DNA of 64,000 bases from Saccharothrix sp. ST-888. Lineage in GTDB: Bacteria > Actinomycetota > Actinomycetes > Streptomycetales > Streptomycetaceae. The stretch is taken from positions 21,148-85,147 of the forward strand of contig NZ_JYJF01000014.1 in assembly GCF_000955975.1 (NCBI RefSeq), read 5' to 3'. Position numbers and translations under genes: made by a program. Below are positions 51,065 to 60,410 of this stretch, piece after piece (the first letter of the stretch is position 1; each line of letters begins with the position of its first letter). The notes under the pieces were generated by a model. The model ran no database searches, was not told the origin of the DNA, and saw only the letters and a program-made list of their open reading frames with translations.

Positions 51065-52720
51065 TCAGCGCCGTACGGCGTCCAGCGCGAGCAGCGCGAC
51101 GTGCAGCGACAGGCAGGACTCCACCTGGTCGAGGTCGACGCCGAGGATCCGCTCGACCTTGTGCAGCCGGTCGTAGAACGACGGCCTGGACAGGTGCGCC
51201 GCATCCGCCGCCGCCGACTTGTTGCGGCCCTGGTCCAGGTAGATCCGCAGCATCTGCACCAGCTGCCCGCCGTGTTCGGCGTCGTACGCGAGCAGCGGGC
51301 CCAGCTCGCGCTCGACGTACGTCTGCAGCCGCGCGTCGTCGCGCAGCAGGTGCAGCAGACCGCGCAGCCGGACGTCGGGCAGCCGGTAGTAGGAGGCGGC
51401 GCGGCCGCCGGGGGCGTCGTGCAGGGCGGCGTCGGCGACCTGGGTCGCCTCCAGCAGGGTGCGCCGGGCGTCCCGGACCGAGCCGACCGAGGAGCCCACC
51501 GCTATCACCGGCTCGGGCGCGGGTGCCGAGGCGTCCCGGGAACTGTCCGTCACCAGCTTGCGCAGCGTGGTGGCGAAGGACTCCAGGGCGGCGTGCTCGT
51601 CCTGCTGTGAGCCGAGTGCGATCAGCAGGCCGACGCCCTCGTCGTCCAGCGCGCCGACCAGGGCGGTCAGGCGGCTGGTGCGGATCGCGGTGGCGGCCAG
51701 TTCGGCGAAGTCGCGCAGTCTGGCCTGCGCCTCCAGGGCGGCCGGGATCGGGCTGCGGCGCTGGCGCAGCACCACCCCGACCAGCCGGCGGCTCTCCAGC
51801 GGCACGCCCAGCGCCTGGGCGCGCAGGGCCACCTCGGAGACGGTCAGCGAGTGCGTCAGGATGCCGGAGAGCAGGGTGCGGTGGGTCTGCCGCTCCAGGC
51901 TCTCCCGGTCGCGGACCACCAGCCGGTTCAGCGCCAGGGTGGCGGCGCCGCGCTCCAGCAGCATCGCGTGCGGATGCGGGGTGTCGGCGGGCAGCGGGAC
52001 GGGTTCCTCGACCAGGACCAGACGGCCCCAGTCCTGGCCGCGCGCGCCGACCGCGGTGACCAGCCAGCCGCTGCGCGGGTCGTAGCCGGTCCGGCCGGCC
52101 GGCCGGACCCCGCGCGAGCGGCGCTCCCAGCCCTCCAGCAGCTCGCTCTCCGAACGCCCGGCCGGGTCGTGGGTGAGCACCTGGTGCGCCAGGTTCTCCA
52201 GCACCACGGGACGGCCGGCCATCCGGGCCACCTGGCGGACCACCTCGACCGGTTCGGCGCCCTCGACGGCCAGTTCGTTGAAGACCTGGTGGACGGTCTC
52301 CGAGGTGCGCAGCTGCTCCAGCTGGGCGTTGACCACCAGGGCGTGCACCGCCTCGGTGACGGCGACGAACCGCAGCTCGCGACGGAGCGCGATCAGCGGC
52401 AGTCCGCGCTGCTCGGCGGCGTGCACCAGGGCGCGCGGGAGGGTGTCGAAGTAGCGACGGCCGAATTCGATCACCAGTCCGGCGACCCCGACCTCGTCCA
52501 GCTCCCGCACGTACCTGGCCAGACCGTCCCGGTCCTCGGGCAGCGCGATGCCGGTGGTCAGTACCAGCTCGCCGCCCTGGAGCATCCCGGCGACGTCGGG
52601 CAGCTCGCTGACGTGCACCCAGCGCACCGGGCGCTCCAGGTGGGCGGCGCCGGCCACCACCTCGGGCAGGCCGCGCCGCATCACGTCCAGGTCGAGTACG
52701 CGGGCGACGGTGGGGAGCAT
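51065..52720 (-). CDS. PucR-family transcriptional regulator
   Basis: 551 residues. The N-terminal PucR domain starts at once: MLPTVARVLDLDVMRRGLPEVV, with GGELVLTTGIALPED near residue 55. A middle GGDEF-like/sensor region follows. The C-terminal PucR helix-turn-helix is LVQMLRIYLDQGRNKSAAADAAHLSRPSFYDRLHKVE. PucR proteins typically activate purine or amine catabolism in response to a metabolite. It is divergent from aldehyde dehydrogenase 2 and the pot genes, which it probably controls. The ATG at 52720 has GGAGG 6 bases upstream and starts exactly at the domain. An ATG at 52762 is the alternative. Confidence 0.9.
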   Translation of the reverse strand: MLPTVARVLDLDVMRRGLPEVVAGAAHLERPVRWVHVSELPDVAGMLQGGELVLTTGIALPEDRDGLARYVRELDEVGVAGLVIEFGRRYFDTLPRALVHAAEQRGLPLIALRRELRFVAVTEAVHALVVNAQLEQLRTSETVHQVFNELAVEGAEPVEVVRQVARMAGRPVVLENLAHQVLTHDPAGRSESELLEGWERRSRGVRPAGRTGYDPRSGWLVTAVGARGQDWGRLVLVEEPVPLPADTPHPHAMLLERGAATLALNRLVVRDRESLERQTHRTLLSGILTHSLTVSEVALRAQALGVPLESRRLVGVVLRQRRSPIPAALEAQARLRDFAELAATAIRTSRLTALVGALDDEGVGLLIALGSQQDEHAALESFATTLRKLVTDSSRDASAPAPEPVIAVGSSVGSVRDARRTLLEATQVADAALHDAPGGRAASYYRLPDVRLRGLLHLLRDDARLQTYVERELGPLLAYDAEHGGQLVQMLRIYLDQGRNKSAAADAAHLSRPSFYDRLHKVERILGVDLDQVESCLSLHVALLALDAVRR

Positions 52721-53072
52721 CGCGGGCCTCCAGTCGATCAGAGTGTCAAGGAAATCATCCATTGCCCCGACGCTCTGTCGGCCTTGCACCTTGTAAGGCC
52801 GTTGCCGAGCGGCCTGTCGGAGTGGTCCTTGTCACCCGGATGCCCCAGCAGGCAAGGTCAGCGGAACGGCAAGCGGAGCAAGCCGGACATCGCAGTCGGA
52901 ATCCGTGGCGTCACCAGACGGCAACGGCGGAATCCCTTGTGGAAGCCATCCGTGCCTGTCAGGATCGCGCATCCCGGCAGGTGGTTCACTGGCTCTCCCC
53001 GGGCCTCCCCACGGTGACCGAGCAGGTCACCGGGCGCGCGGCCGTCGATCACCGGGCACATGGAGGAACCTG
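52721..53072. other. 352-base divergent control region between pucR and aldehyde dehydrogenase 2
   Basis: No gene is supported. The part near pucR carries a dyad at 52780-52800 and nearby CCTGTCGG and CTTGTCACC sequences that resemble half-sites of the 48353 repeat. Promoters for both directions should lie here. Confidence 0.5.
52780..52800. promoter_or_regulatory. Dyad symmetry upstream of pucR
   Basis: GGCCTT (52780-52785) and AAGGCC (52795-52800) flank GCACCTTGT. It lies 60-80 bases before the pucR start and may be an autoregulatory site. Confidence 0.35.
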
Positions 53073-54590
53073 ATGGACCTGACCAGTCTCAGCGCGGGCG
53101 CGCAGTACATCGCGGGCCGCCTGACGGAGGGCACCGGCACGGAGCCTTTCCAGGTCGTCAACCCCGCGGACGGCAGCGTGGTGAAGGAGGTCCTGCTCGC
53201 GTCGGCCGGCGACGTCGACGCCGCGGTGGCCGCCGCGCGGGCCGCCCTGCCGCAGTGGTCCGGCGCCACCCCGGGCGCCCGTTCCCAGGCGCTGCTGAAG
53301 CTGGCGGGTGTGCTGGCCGAGCGGGCCGAGGAGTTCGCCCGGGTGGAGACCGCGCAGACCGGCAAGCCGATCAAGCTGTCCACCGAGTTCGACGTTCCGG
53401 GCACGGTCGACAACACCTCGTTCTTCGCCGGGGCGGCCCGCAACCTGGAGGGCAAGGCGGCGGGCGAGTACTCCGGCGACCACACCTCGTACGTGCGCCG
53501 CGAGGCGATCGGCGTGGTCGGCTCCGTCTCGCCGTGGAACTACCCGCTGCAGATGGCGGCCTGGAAGATCCTCCCGGCCATCGCCGCGGGCAACACCATC
53601 GTGCTCAAGCCCGCCGAGCTGACCCCGCTGACCTCGCTGATGTTCGCCCAGGCGTGCACCGAGGCGGGCATCCCGGACGGCGTGGTGAACGTGGTCACCG
53701 GCGCCGGCCGCACCGCCGGTGAGCACCTGGTCTCCCACCCCGACGTCGCGATGGTCTCCTTCACCGGCTCCACCGGGGTCGGCAGGCGGGTCGCCGAACT
53801 AGCCACCGCCACCGTCAAGCGCACCCACCTGGAGCTCGGCGGCAAGGCCCCGTTCGTGGTCTTCGACGACGCCGACCTCCAGGCCGCGGTCCACGGCGCG
53901 GTCGCCGCATCACTGATCAACAGCGGTCAGGACTGCACCGCCGCCACCCGCGCGTACATCCAGCGCCCGCTGTACGACGCCTTCGTGGCGGGTGTCGCCG
54001 AGCTGTTCGCGGCGATCCGCCTGGGCGACCCGCTGAACCCGCAGACGGACCTCGGCCCCCTGGTCTCGTACACCCACCGGGACCGGGTGGCCGGCTTCGT
54101 CGAGCGCGCCCGCTCCTACGGCGCCACCGTCGTCACCGGCGGCAAGGCCCCCACCAAGGGCCACGACGGCACCGACCTCTCGCTCGGCGCGTACTACCTC
54201 CCGACCCTGATCACCGACGTCGCCCAGGACAGCGAGGTGGTCCAGGGCGAGATCTTCGGCCCGGTGCTGGTCGCGCTGCCCTTCGACAGCGACGAGGACG
54301 GGCTGCGGCTGGCCAACGACACCCCGTACGGTCTGGCCGCCTCCGCCTGGACCAGGGACGTCCACCGCTCGCTGCGCGCCACCCGGGAGATCGCCGCCGG
54401 GTGCGTCTGGGTGAACGACCACATCCCGATCATCAGCGAGATGCCGCACGGCGGCTACAAGTCCTCCGGCTACGGCAAGGACATGTCGCAGTACTCGCTG
54501 GACGAGTACACCCAGGTCAAGCACGTCATGTACGACACGACGGCGGTGGCCCGCAAGGACTGGCACCGCACGATCTTCGGAGACAGATGA
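53073..54590 (+). CDS. Aldehyde dehydrogenase 2 (gamma-aminobutyraldehyde dehydrogenase-like)
   Basis: 505 residues, related to aldehyde dehydrogenase 1 at 46811. SPWNYPLQMAAWKILPAIAAGN binds the cofactor. The catalytic glutamate lies in HLELGGKAPFVVF near residue 254 and the cysteine in NSGQDCTAATR near 288. The C-terminal EMPHGGYKSSGYGKDMSQYSL is followed by an extra tail of about 20 residues ending IFGDR. The ATG at 53073 has GGAGGA 5 bases upstream. It leads the operon that continues with potD2, potA, potB, potC and the FAD oxidoreductase, which points to polyamine-derived aldehydes as substrates. Confidence 0.92.
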   Translation: MDLTSLSAGAQYIAGRLTEGTGTEPFQVVNPADGSVVKEVLLASAGDVDAAVAAARAALPQWSGATPGARSQALLKLAGVLAERAEEFARVETAQTGKPIKLSTEFDVPGTVDNTSFFAGAARNLEGKAAGEYSGDHTSYVRREAIGVVGSVSPWNYPLQMAAWKILPAIAAGNTIVLKPAELTPLTSLMFAQACTEAGIPDGVVNVVTGAGRTAGEHLVSHPDVAMVSFTGSTGVGRRVAELATATVKRTHLELGGKAPFVVFDDADLQAAVHGAVAASLINSGQDCTAATRAYIQRPLYDAFVAGVAELFAAIRLGDPLNPQTDLGPLVSYTHRDRVAGFVERARSYGATVVTGGKAPTKGHDGTDLSLGAYYLPTLITDVAQDSEVVQGEIFGPVLVALPFDSDEDGLRLANDTPYGLAASAWTRDVHRSLRATREIAAGCVWVNDHIPIISEMPHGGYKSSGYGKDMSQYSLDEYTQVKHVMYDTTAVARKDWHRTIFGDR

Positions 54591-54597
54591 CCCCGCC

Positions 54598-54624
54598 GGG
54601 GAGCCGACCCCCGACCGGCTCCCC
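54598..54624 (+). terminator. Attenuator-like hairpin between aldehyde dehydrogenase 2 and potD2
   Basis: GGGGAGCCG (54598-54606) and CGGCTCCCC (54616-54624) form a 9-bp stem in the 65-base gap, 16 bases before the potD2 ribosome site. Confidence 0.5.
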
Positions 54625-54655
54625 GCCTCTTCCCCCCCCAGGAGGGTGTCCCCGC

Positions 54656-55906
54656 ATGGAGCTCAACGAGATCGCCGACGGGCTGCCCGACCCCGTCCGC
54701 AAGGCGTGGGAACGCAGTCTGACCAACGGCCGGGCCGCGCTGAGCCGCCGCACCCTGCTGCGCGGCGCGGGCCTTGCGCTCGGTGCCGGGTCCCTCGCGG
54801 CCTGCGGCATCCCGCCCGCGAAGCGCAGTACCGGTGAGGCCGTCGACGACTCCGCCCGGGACCTCTCCGACTCGGAGAAGGTGGTCAACTTCTCCAACTG
54901 GCCGCTGTACATCGACGTCGACGAGAAGAACAAGGACCGGCACCCCACCCTCGACGAGTTCACCGCGGCCACCGGTGTCAAGGTCAGGTACAACGAGGAC
55001 GTCAACGACAACGTCGAGTTCTTCGGCAAGATAAAGCCGCAGCTGGCGGCCGGCCAGGACACCGGCCGGGACCTGATGGTGCTCACCGACTGGATGGCCG
55101 GCCGGCTGATCCGGCTCGGCTGGGTGCAGCGGCTGGACCCGGCGAACGTCACCAACGCGATTCTGCATGTGGAGAATCGATTCCGCGTTCCCGACTGGGA
55201 TCCGGGCAACCAGTACTCCTACCCCTGGGCGGGTATCCAGGTGGTCGTCGCCTACAACCGCAAGGCCACCAAGGGGAAGCCGGTCAGCAGCGTCACCCAG
55301 CTGCTGGACGACCCCGAGCTGAAGGGCCGGGTCACCTTCCTCTCGGAGATGCGCGACACCGTCGGGATGGTGCTGCTGGACCAGGGCAAGGACCCGGCGA
55401 AGGTCACCACCGGGGACTTCGACGCCGCCATCGCCCGACTGCAGAAGGGCGTGGACGACAAGCAGATCCGCAAGTTCACCGGCAACGACTACGGCCAGGA
55501 GCTGTCCTCCGGAGACATCGCCGCCTGCCTGGCCTGGGGCGGTGACCTGATCCAACTCCGGGCCGACAACCCCGACATCGAGTTCGTCATCCCCGAGCAG
55601 GGGTACGTCGCCTCGACCGACAACATGCTGATCCCCGCCAGGGCTCGGCACAAGAAGAACGCCGAACTGCTGATCAACTTCTACTATCAGCAGAAGATCG
55701 CAGCCGAACTCACGGCCGGCATCAACTACGTGTCCCCGGTCGCTGGCATCAAGGACGAGCTCGCCAGGCTCGCCCCCGACGTCGCCGAGAACCCGCTGGT
55801 CGTCCCCACCCCGGAGATGGCCGCGAAGGTCCATGTCTTCCGTACGCTCTCCGAGGCCGAGGAGACGGACTTCGAGGGCAAGTTCTCCAAGTTGATCGGC
55901 GCCTGA
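54656..55906 (+). CDS. potD: Polyamine ABC transporter substrate-binding lipoprotein 2
   Basis: 416 residues. A longer N-terminal segment of about 30 residues precedes a twin-arginine lipoprotein signal (LSRRTLLRGAGLALGAGSLAAC). The mature protein is PotD-like: VNFSNWPLYIDVDEKNKDRHP, VRYNEDVNDNVEFFGKI, DLMVLTDWMAGRLIRLGW and WGGDLIQLRADNPDIEFVIPEQG. It is clearly a paralogue of the lipoprotein at 49888. It should deliver spermidine or putrescine to PotBC. The ATG at 54656 has AGGAGGG 9 bases upstream. Confidence 0.93.
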   Translation: MELNEIADGLPDPVRKAWERSLTNGRAALSRRTLLRGAGLALGAGSLAACGIPPAKRSTGEAVDDSARDLSDSEKVVNFSNWPLYIDVDEKNKDRHPTLDEFTAATGVKVRYNEDVNDNVEFFGKIKPQLAAGQDTGRDLMVLTDWMAGRLIRLGWVQRLDPANVTNAILHVENRFRVPDWDPGNQYSYPWAGIQVVVAYNRKATKGKPVSSVTQLLDDPELKGRVTFLSEMRDTVGMVLLDQGKDPAKVTTGDFDAAIARLQKGVDDKQIRKFTGNDYGQELSSGDIAACLAWGGDLIQLRADNPDIEFVIPEQGYVASTDNMLIPARARHKKNAELLINFYYQQKIAAELTAGINYVSPVAGIKDELARLAPDVAENPLVVPTPEMAAKVHVFRTLSEAEETDFEGKFSKLIGA

Positions 55907-55973
55907 GTCGATCGGCGCCCGACCCCCACATCGGCCCCTGCATCTGTAGCACGGCACCTGACAGAGAGACACC

Positions 55974-57119
55974 ATGACTGAGCAGCTGCGCGACGCGGCG
56001 ACGGCCGGCGGAGACGTCCGCCTCACCGGTATCGGCAAGACCTACGGCGACTTCACCGCCGTCCACCCCCTCGACCTGACGATCCCCCAGGGGTCCTTCT
56101 TCGCCCTGCTCGGTGCCTCCGGCTGCGGCAAGACCACCACGCTGCGGATGATCGCCGGTCTGGAGGAGCCCAGCTGCGGCACCGTCCTGATCGGCGGGCA
56201 GGACGTCACCGCGCTGCCGCCCTACAAGCGCCCGGTGAACACCGTCTTCCAGAGCTACGCGCTCTTCCCGCACCTCGACATCTTCGAGAACGTCGCCTTC
56301 GGCCTGCGCCGGCGCGGCAAGAAGGACGTCAAGAAGCAGGTCGAGGAGATGCTCGACCTGGTCGAGCTCGGCCCGTTCGCCCGGCGCAAGCCGCACCAGC
56401 TCTCCGGCGGCCAGCAGCAGCGCGTCGCGGTCGCCCGCGCGCTGATCAACCACCCCCAGGTCCTGCTGCTCGACGAGCCGCTCGGCGCTCTCGACCTCAA
56501 GCTGCGCCGCCAGATGCAGTTGGAGCTCAAGCGGATCCAGACCGAGGTCGGGATCACCTTCGTCCACGTCACCCACGACCAGGAAGAGGCCATGACCATG
56601 GCCGACACCATCGCGGTGATGAACAGCGGCCGGGTCGAACAGCTCGGTGCCCCCGCCGAGCTCTACGAGAACCCCGCCACCACCTTCGTGGCCAACTTCC
56701 TCGGCCAGTCCAACCTGATCCCCGCCGAGGTCACCGGCCGCAGCGGCGAGGACCTGCTGCTCAGCGCCTCCGGCGTCCGGCTCGCGGTGCCTGCGGCCCG
56801 CTGCACCACCGAGGCCACCCGGATCCACCTGGGCATCCGCCCCGAGAAGATCACCATCGCGCACGCCTCCGAGACCGTGCCCGACGGCCGCAACAGCCTC
56901 ACCGGCACCGTGTCCGACTCCAGCTTCATCGGCGTCTCCACCCAGTACGTGGTCCGCTCCGAGGCCGGCCAGGAGATCGCCGTCTTCGAGCAGAACATGG
57001 AGCGCGACACCCGGATCACCCCCGGCGCCCCCGTGGTCCTGCACTGGAACCCGGCCCACTCCTTCGGCCTCGACGCCGCCCAGGCGATCGACGCCGGTAC
57101 CGGGGAGGAGGCGGCGTGA
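55974..57119 (+). CDS. potA: Polyamine ABC transporter ATP-binding protein PotA
   Basis: 381 residues. Walker A is LLGASGCGKTTTLRMIAGLEE near residue 44, followed by the Q-loop VFQSYALFPHLDIFENVAFGL, an intact signature QLSGGQQQRVAVARAL near 145, Walker B VLLLDEPLGALD and switch histidine VTHDQEEAMTMAD. A C-terminal TOBE domain with GIRPEKITI follows. All catalytic residues are present, unlike the ABC ATPase at 43698. The stop overlaps the potB GTG start. Confidence 0.96.
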   Translation: MTEQLRDAATAGGDVRLTGIGKTYGDFTAVHPLDLTIPQGSFFALLGASGCGKTTTLRMIAGLEEPSCGTVLIGGQDVTALPPYKRPVNTVFQSYALFPHLDIFENVAFGLRRRGKKDVKKQVEEMLDLVELGPFARRKPHQLSGGQQQRVAVARALINHPQVLLLDEPLGALDLKLRRQMQLELKRIQTEVGITFVHVTHDQEEAMTMADTIAVMNSGRVEQLGAPAELYENPATTFVANFLGQSNLIPAEVTGRSGEDLLLSASGVRLAVPAARCTTEATRIHLGIRPEKITIAHASETVPDGRNSLTGTVSDSSFIGVSTQYVVRSEAGQEIAVFEQNMERDTRITPGAPVVLHWNPAHSFGLDAAQAIDAGTGEEAA

Positions 57120-58039
57120 CCACCACCACCGAGGCCGCACCACCCCAGGTCATACCCTTGGACGCCACCAAGCCCCGGCGGAAGCTGACTGCCTACTGGC
57201 TGCTGCTCCCCGGCATCGCCTGGCTGGTGGTCTTCTTCGCGGTACCGCTGGTCTACCAGGGCTCCACCTCGCTGCAGACCGGCTCGCTGGAGCAGGGCTT
57301 CAAGCTGACCTGGCACGTCGCCACCTACTGGGACGCGCTGGACGAGTACAAGTGGCACTTCGTCCGCTCGTTCAGCTACGCGGCCATCGCCACCGCGCTG
57401 TGCCTGGCGATCGGCTACCCGCTGGCGTACACCATCGCCTTCAAGGCGAGCCGGCGCTGGCGGAACGTCATCCTGATCCTGGTGATCGCACCGTTCTTCA
57501 CCAGCTTCCTGATCCGCACCCTGGCCTGGAAGACCATCCTGTCGGACAGCGGTCCGGTGGTGGGCGCGCTCAACACCCTGCACCTGCTGAGCATCACCGA
57601 CGCCGTCGGGCTGACCTCCGGCCACCGGGTGCTCGCCACCCCGCTCGCCGTGGTCTGCGGTCTGACGTACAACTTCCTGCCGTTCATGATCCTTCCGCTC
57701 TACACCTCGCTGGAGCGGATCGACCCCCGGCTGCACGAGGCGGCGGGCGACCTGTACGCACGGCCGTTCACCACCTTCCGCAAGGTCACCTTCCCGATCT
57801 CGCTGCCCGGTGTGGTCGCGGGCACGCTGCTCACCTTCATCCCGGCCTCCGGTGACTACATCAACGCCCAGCTGCTCGGCTCGCCGAGCGAGCAGATGGT
57901 CGGCAACGGGATCCAGAAGCAGTTCCTGAACGTGCTCGACTACCCGACCGCGGCTGCTCTGAGCTTCATTCTGATGGCCCTGATCCTGGGCATGGTGACG
58001 GTCTACATGCGCAAGGCCGGGACGGAGGAGCTGGTCTGA
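57116..58039 (+). CDS. potB: Polyamine ABC transporter permease PotB
   Basis: 307 residues with six predicted membrane helices. The first is LLLPGIAWLVVFFAVPLVYQG. The inner-membrane component loop that contacts PotA is LHEAAGDLYARPFTTFRKVTFPISLPGVVAG near residue 205. It overlaps potA by 4 bases (GTGA) and potC by 1 base (TGATG). GGAGGAG lies about 6 bases upstream of the GTG start. Confidence 0.95.
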   Translation: MTTTTEAAPPQVIPLDATKPRRKLTAYWLLLPGIAWLVVFFAVPLVYQGSTSLQTGSLEQGFKLTWHVATYWDALDEYKWHFVRSFSYAAIATALCLAIGYPLAYTIAFKASRRWRNVILILVIAPFFTSFLIRTLAWKTILSDSGPVVGALNTLHLLSITDAVGLTSGHRVLATPLAVVCGLTYNFLPFMILPLYTSLERIDPRLHEAAGDLYARPFTTFRKVTFPISLPGVVAGTLLTFIPASGDYINAQLLGSPSEQMVGNGIQKQFLNVLDYPTAAALSFILMALILGMVTVYMRKAGTEELV

Positions 58040-58842
58040 TGTCCAGGGTTTTCAAGTGGATCCGCGAGCACCTGGTGGTGCTGGCCGGCATCCTCGCCCT
58101 CGCCTACCTGGTGCTGCCCAACCTGGTGGTCTTCGCCTTCTCGTTCAACAAGCCCGTCGGCAAGTTCAACTACGAGTGGGCGCAGTTCTCCACCGACGCC
58201 TGGACCAACCCCTGCGGTGTCGCCGACATGTGCGGCTCGCTCTCGCTGAGCCTGCAGATCGCGACGCTCGCCACCATCGGCGCCACCGTGCTCGGCACCA
58301 TGGTCGCCTTCGCGCTGGCCCGCTACCGCTTCCGCGGCCGGGCCGCCACCACCGCGCTGATCTTCCTGCCGATGGCCATGCCCGAGGTGGTGATGGCCGC
58401 CTCGCTGGGCACGCTCTTCCTCAACATGCGGATCCAGTTCGGCTTCCTGACCATTCTCATCGCGCACATCATGTTCTGCCTCAGCTTCGTGGTCACCGCC
58501 GTCAAGGCGCGCGTGATGTCCATGGACCCCCGGCTGGAGCAGGCCGCGCAGGACCTCTACGCCACCCCGACCCAGACCTTCCTGAAGATCACCCTGCCGC
58601 TCGCCGCCCCCGGTATCGCGGCCGGCGCGCTGCTCAGCTTCGCGCTCTCCTTCGACGACTTCATCATCACCCAGTTCAACTCGGGGCCGACCACGGTCAC
58701 CTTCCCGATGTTCGTCTGGGGCGCCTCCCAGCGCGGCATTCCGGTCCAGGTCAACGTGATCGGCACCGCGATGTTCATCGCCGCCGTGGCACTGACCGTC
58801 GCCGGTCAGTGGATCGGCAACCGTCGGAAGGCGCGGTCCTGA
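58039..58842 (+). CDS. potC: Polyamine ABC transporter permease PotC
   Basis: 267 residues with six predicted membrane helices. The PotA-contact loop is LEQAAQDLYATPTQTFLKITLPLAAPGIAAG near residue 170. Typical PotC features include LPNLVVFAFSFNKP near the start and SFDDFIITQFNSGP. With PotB it forms the membrane channel of the polyamine importer. Its start overlaps the potB stop by one base. The next gene follows after 84 bases containing repeated GATCA sequences. Confidence 0.95.
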   Translation: MSRVFKWIREHLVVLAGILALAYLVLPNLVVFAFSFNKPVGKFNYEWAQFSTDAWTNPCGVADMCGSLSLSLQIATLATIGATVLGTMVAFALARYRFRGRAATTALIFLPMAMPEVVMAASLGTLFLNMRIQFGFLTILIAHIMFCLSFVVTAVKARVMSMDPRLEQAAQDLYATPTQTFLKITLPLAAPGIAAGALLSFALSFDDFIITQFNSGPTTVTFPMFVWGASQRGIPVQVNVIGTAMFIAAVALTVAGQWIGNRRKARS

Positions 58843-58871
58843 CCCCATGTCCCATCTCTTCCACCACTACT

Positions 58872-58905
58872 GATCATCTGATCACACTCCGATCAACTGC
58901 GATCA
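58872..58905 (+). promoter_or_regulatory. Cluster of four GATCA sites before the FAD oxidoreductase
   Basis: GATCA begins at 58872, 58880, 58891 and 58901, in an unusually AT-rich 40-base patch of an otherwise GC-rich region. Spacings of 8, 11 and 10 bases resemble helical-face repeats of a protein-binding site. Confidence 0.4.
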
Positions 58906-58926
58906 TCAGAAAGTAGCTGATACAGC

Positions 58927-60321
58927 ATGGACTCTGCCCGTGCGCTCAGTGATGCTCAGCCCACCCCCTTCTGGCTGGAGGATCCCGGTCGGCCGCAGGC
59001 CCTGCCCGCGCTGGTCGGAGACACCAGGTGCGACCTGCTCGTGGTCGGTGGCGGTTACTCCGGCCTGTGGACCGCACTCATCGCCAAGGAGCGTGATCCC
59101 TCGCTGGACGTCGTCCTGGTCGAGGGCCACGAGGTGGGGTGGGCGGCCTCCGGGCGCAACGGCGGATTCTGTGCCGCCAGCCTGACCCACGGTTTCGGCA
59201 ACGGCCTGGCGCGCTGGCCCGGCGAACTCGCCGAGCTGGAGCGCCAGGGCGCGGGCAACCTCCAGGCCATCGAGGACACCCTCAAGCGCTACGCCATCGA
59301 CGCCGAGTGGGAGCGCACCGGCGAGATCGACATCGCCACCCAGCCGCACCAGCTGGAGGAACTGCACGAGGTCGCCGAGGCCGTCGCCCAGTACGGCCTC
59401 GACCTGACCGTGCTCGACGCCGATGCCCTGCGCGCCGAGGTCGACTCGCCCACCTTCCTCGGCGGTCTCTGGGACAGGGACGGCGTGGCCATGCTCCACC
59501 CGGCCAAGCTCGCCTGGGGCCTCAAGGACGCCTGCCTCGCCCAGGGCGTACGCGTCTTCGAACGCACCAAGGCCCTGGACCTCACGGAGTACGGCAGCGG
59601 CATGGCCGTCCGCACCCCCTACGGCCGGGTCTTCGCCCGCCGCGTCGCGCTCGGCACCAACGTCTTCCCGTCCCTGGTGAAGCGGGTCCGGCCGTACATC
59701 GTCCCGGTGTACGACTACGCGCTGATGACCGAGCCGCTCACCGACGAGCAGCTCGCCGCCATCGGCTGGGCCAACCGGCAGGGCCTCAGCGACAGCGCCA
59801 ACAAGTTCCACTACTTCCGGCTGTCCGCGGACAACCGCATCCTCTGGGGCGGCTACGACACCATCTACCACTACGGCAGCCACGTCCGGGCCGAGTACGA
59901 CCAGCGGCCGGAGACCTTCCGCACCCTGTCGCGGCAGTTCTTCCAGACCTTCCCGCAGCTGGAGGGCGTCCGGTTCACCCACGCCTGGGGCGGTGCTATC
60001 GACACCTGCAGCCGCTTCTCCGCCTTCTTCGACACCGCCTACAAGGGACGTGTCGCCTACGCGGCGGGCTTCACCGGCCTGGGCGTCGGAGCGACCCGGT
60101 TCGGCGCCGAGGTCATGCTCGACCTGCTGGCGGGTGAGCTGACCGAGCGCACGGCGCTGGAGATGGTCCGCAGCAAGCCGCTGCCGTTCCCGCCCGAGCC
60201 GGTCCGCTGGGCCGGCATCGAGATGACCAAGTGGTCGCTCGACCGCTCCGACCACAACGGCGGACAACGCAACATCTGGCTGCGCACGCTCGACCGGCTC
60301 GGCCTCGGCTTCGACAGCTGA
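58927..60321 (+). CDS. puuB: FAD-dependent amine oxidoreductase, PuuB-like
   Basis: 464 residues. The FAD-binding Rossmann motif is DLLVVGGGYSGLWTALIAKE near residue 38, followed by VVLVEGHEVGWAASGRNGGF with the RNGG segment typical of the DAO/PuuB group. A second conserved region, VAYAAGFTGLGVGATRFGAEV near 380, closes the FAD site. Family members oxidise gamma-glutamylputrescine or related secondary amines. Its place after potABC fits polyamine breakdown. No glutamylputrescine synthetase (PuuA/GlnA3-type) or hydrolase is encoded in the window, so it may also act on free amines. The stop codon lies inside the tandem repeat at 60316. Confidence 0.9.
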   Translation: MDSARALSDAQPTPFWLEDPGRPQALPALVGDTRCDLLVVGGGYSGLWTALIAKERDPSLDVVLVEGHEVGWAASGRNGGFCAASLTHGFGNGLARWPGELAELERQGAGNLQAIEDTLKRYAIDAEWERTGEIDIATQPHQLEELHEVAEAVAQYGLDLTVLDADALRAEVDSPTFLGGLWDRDGVAMLHPAKLAWGLKDACLAQGVRVFERTKALDLTEYGSGMAVRTPYGRVFARRVALGTNVFPSLVKRVRPYIVPVYDYALMTEPLTDEQLAAIGWANRQGLSDSANKFHYFRLSADNRILWGGYDTIYHYGSHVRAEYDQRPETFRTLSRQFFQTFPQLEGVRFTHAWGGAIDTCSRFSAFFDTAYKGRVAYAAGFTGLGVGATRFGAEVMLDLLAGELTERTALEMVRSKPLPFPPEPVRWAGIEMTKWSLDRSDHNGGQRNIWLRTLDRLGLGFDS

Positions 60322-60390
60322 CGTCCTCAGCTGACGTCCTCAGCTGACGTCCTCAACTGACATCCTCAACTGACATCCTCAGCTGACGTT
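60316..60390 (+). repeat. 13-base tandem repeat overlapping the puuB stop codon
   Basis: AGCTGACGTCCTC occurs three times perfectly, then twice as AACTGACATCCTC, then as a partial sixth copy. The first TGA is the puuB stop. Every unit carries a TGA. Each of the first three copies contains GACGTC. Confidence 0.92.
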
Positions 60391-60410
60391 CGACGTCCGC
60401 TGGCTCGCCC

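Noticed and set aside
60316..60390. Possible CRISPR array or integration site at the second 13-base repeat
   Set aside because: There are no spacers, and no integrase or tRNA gene is near.
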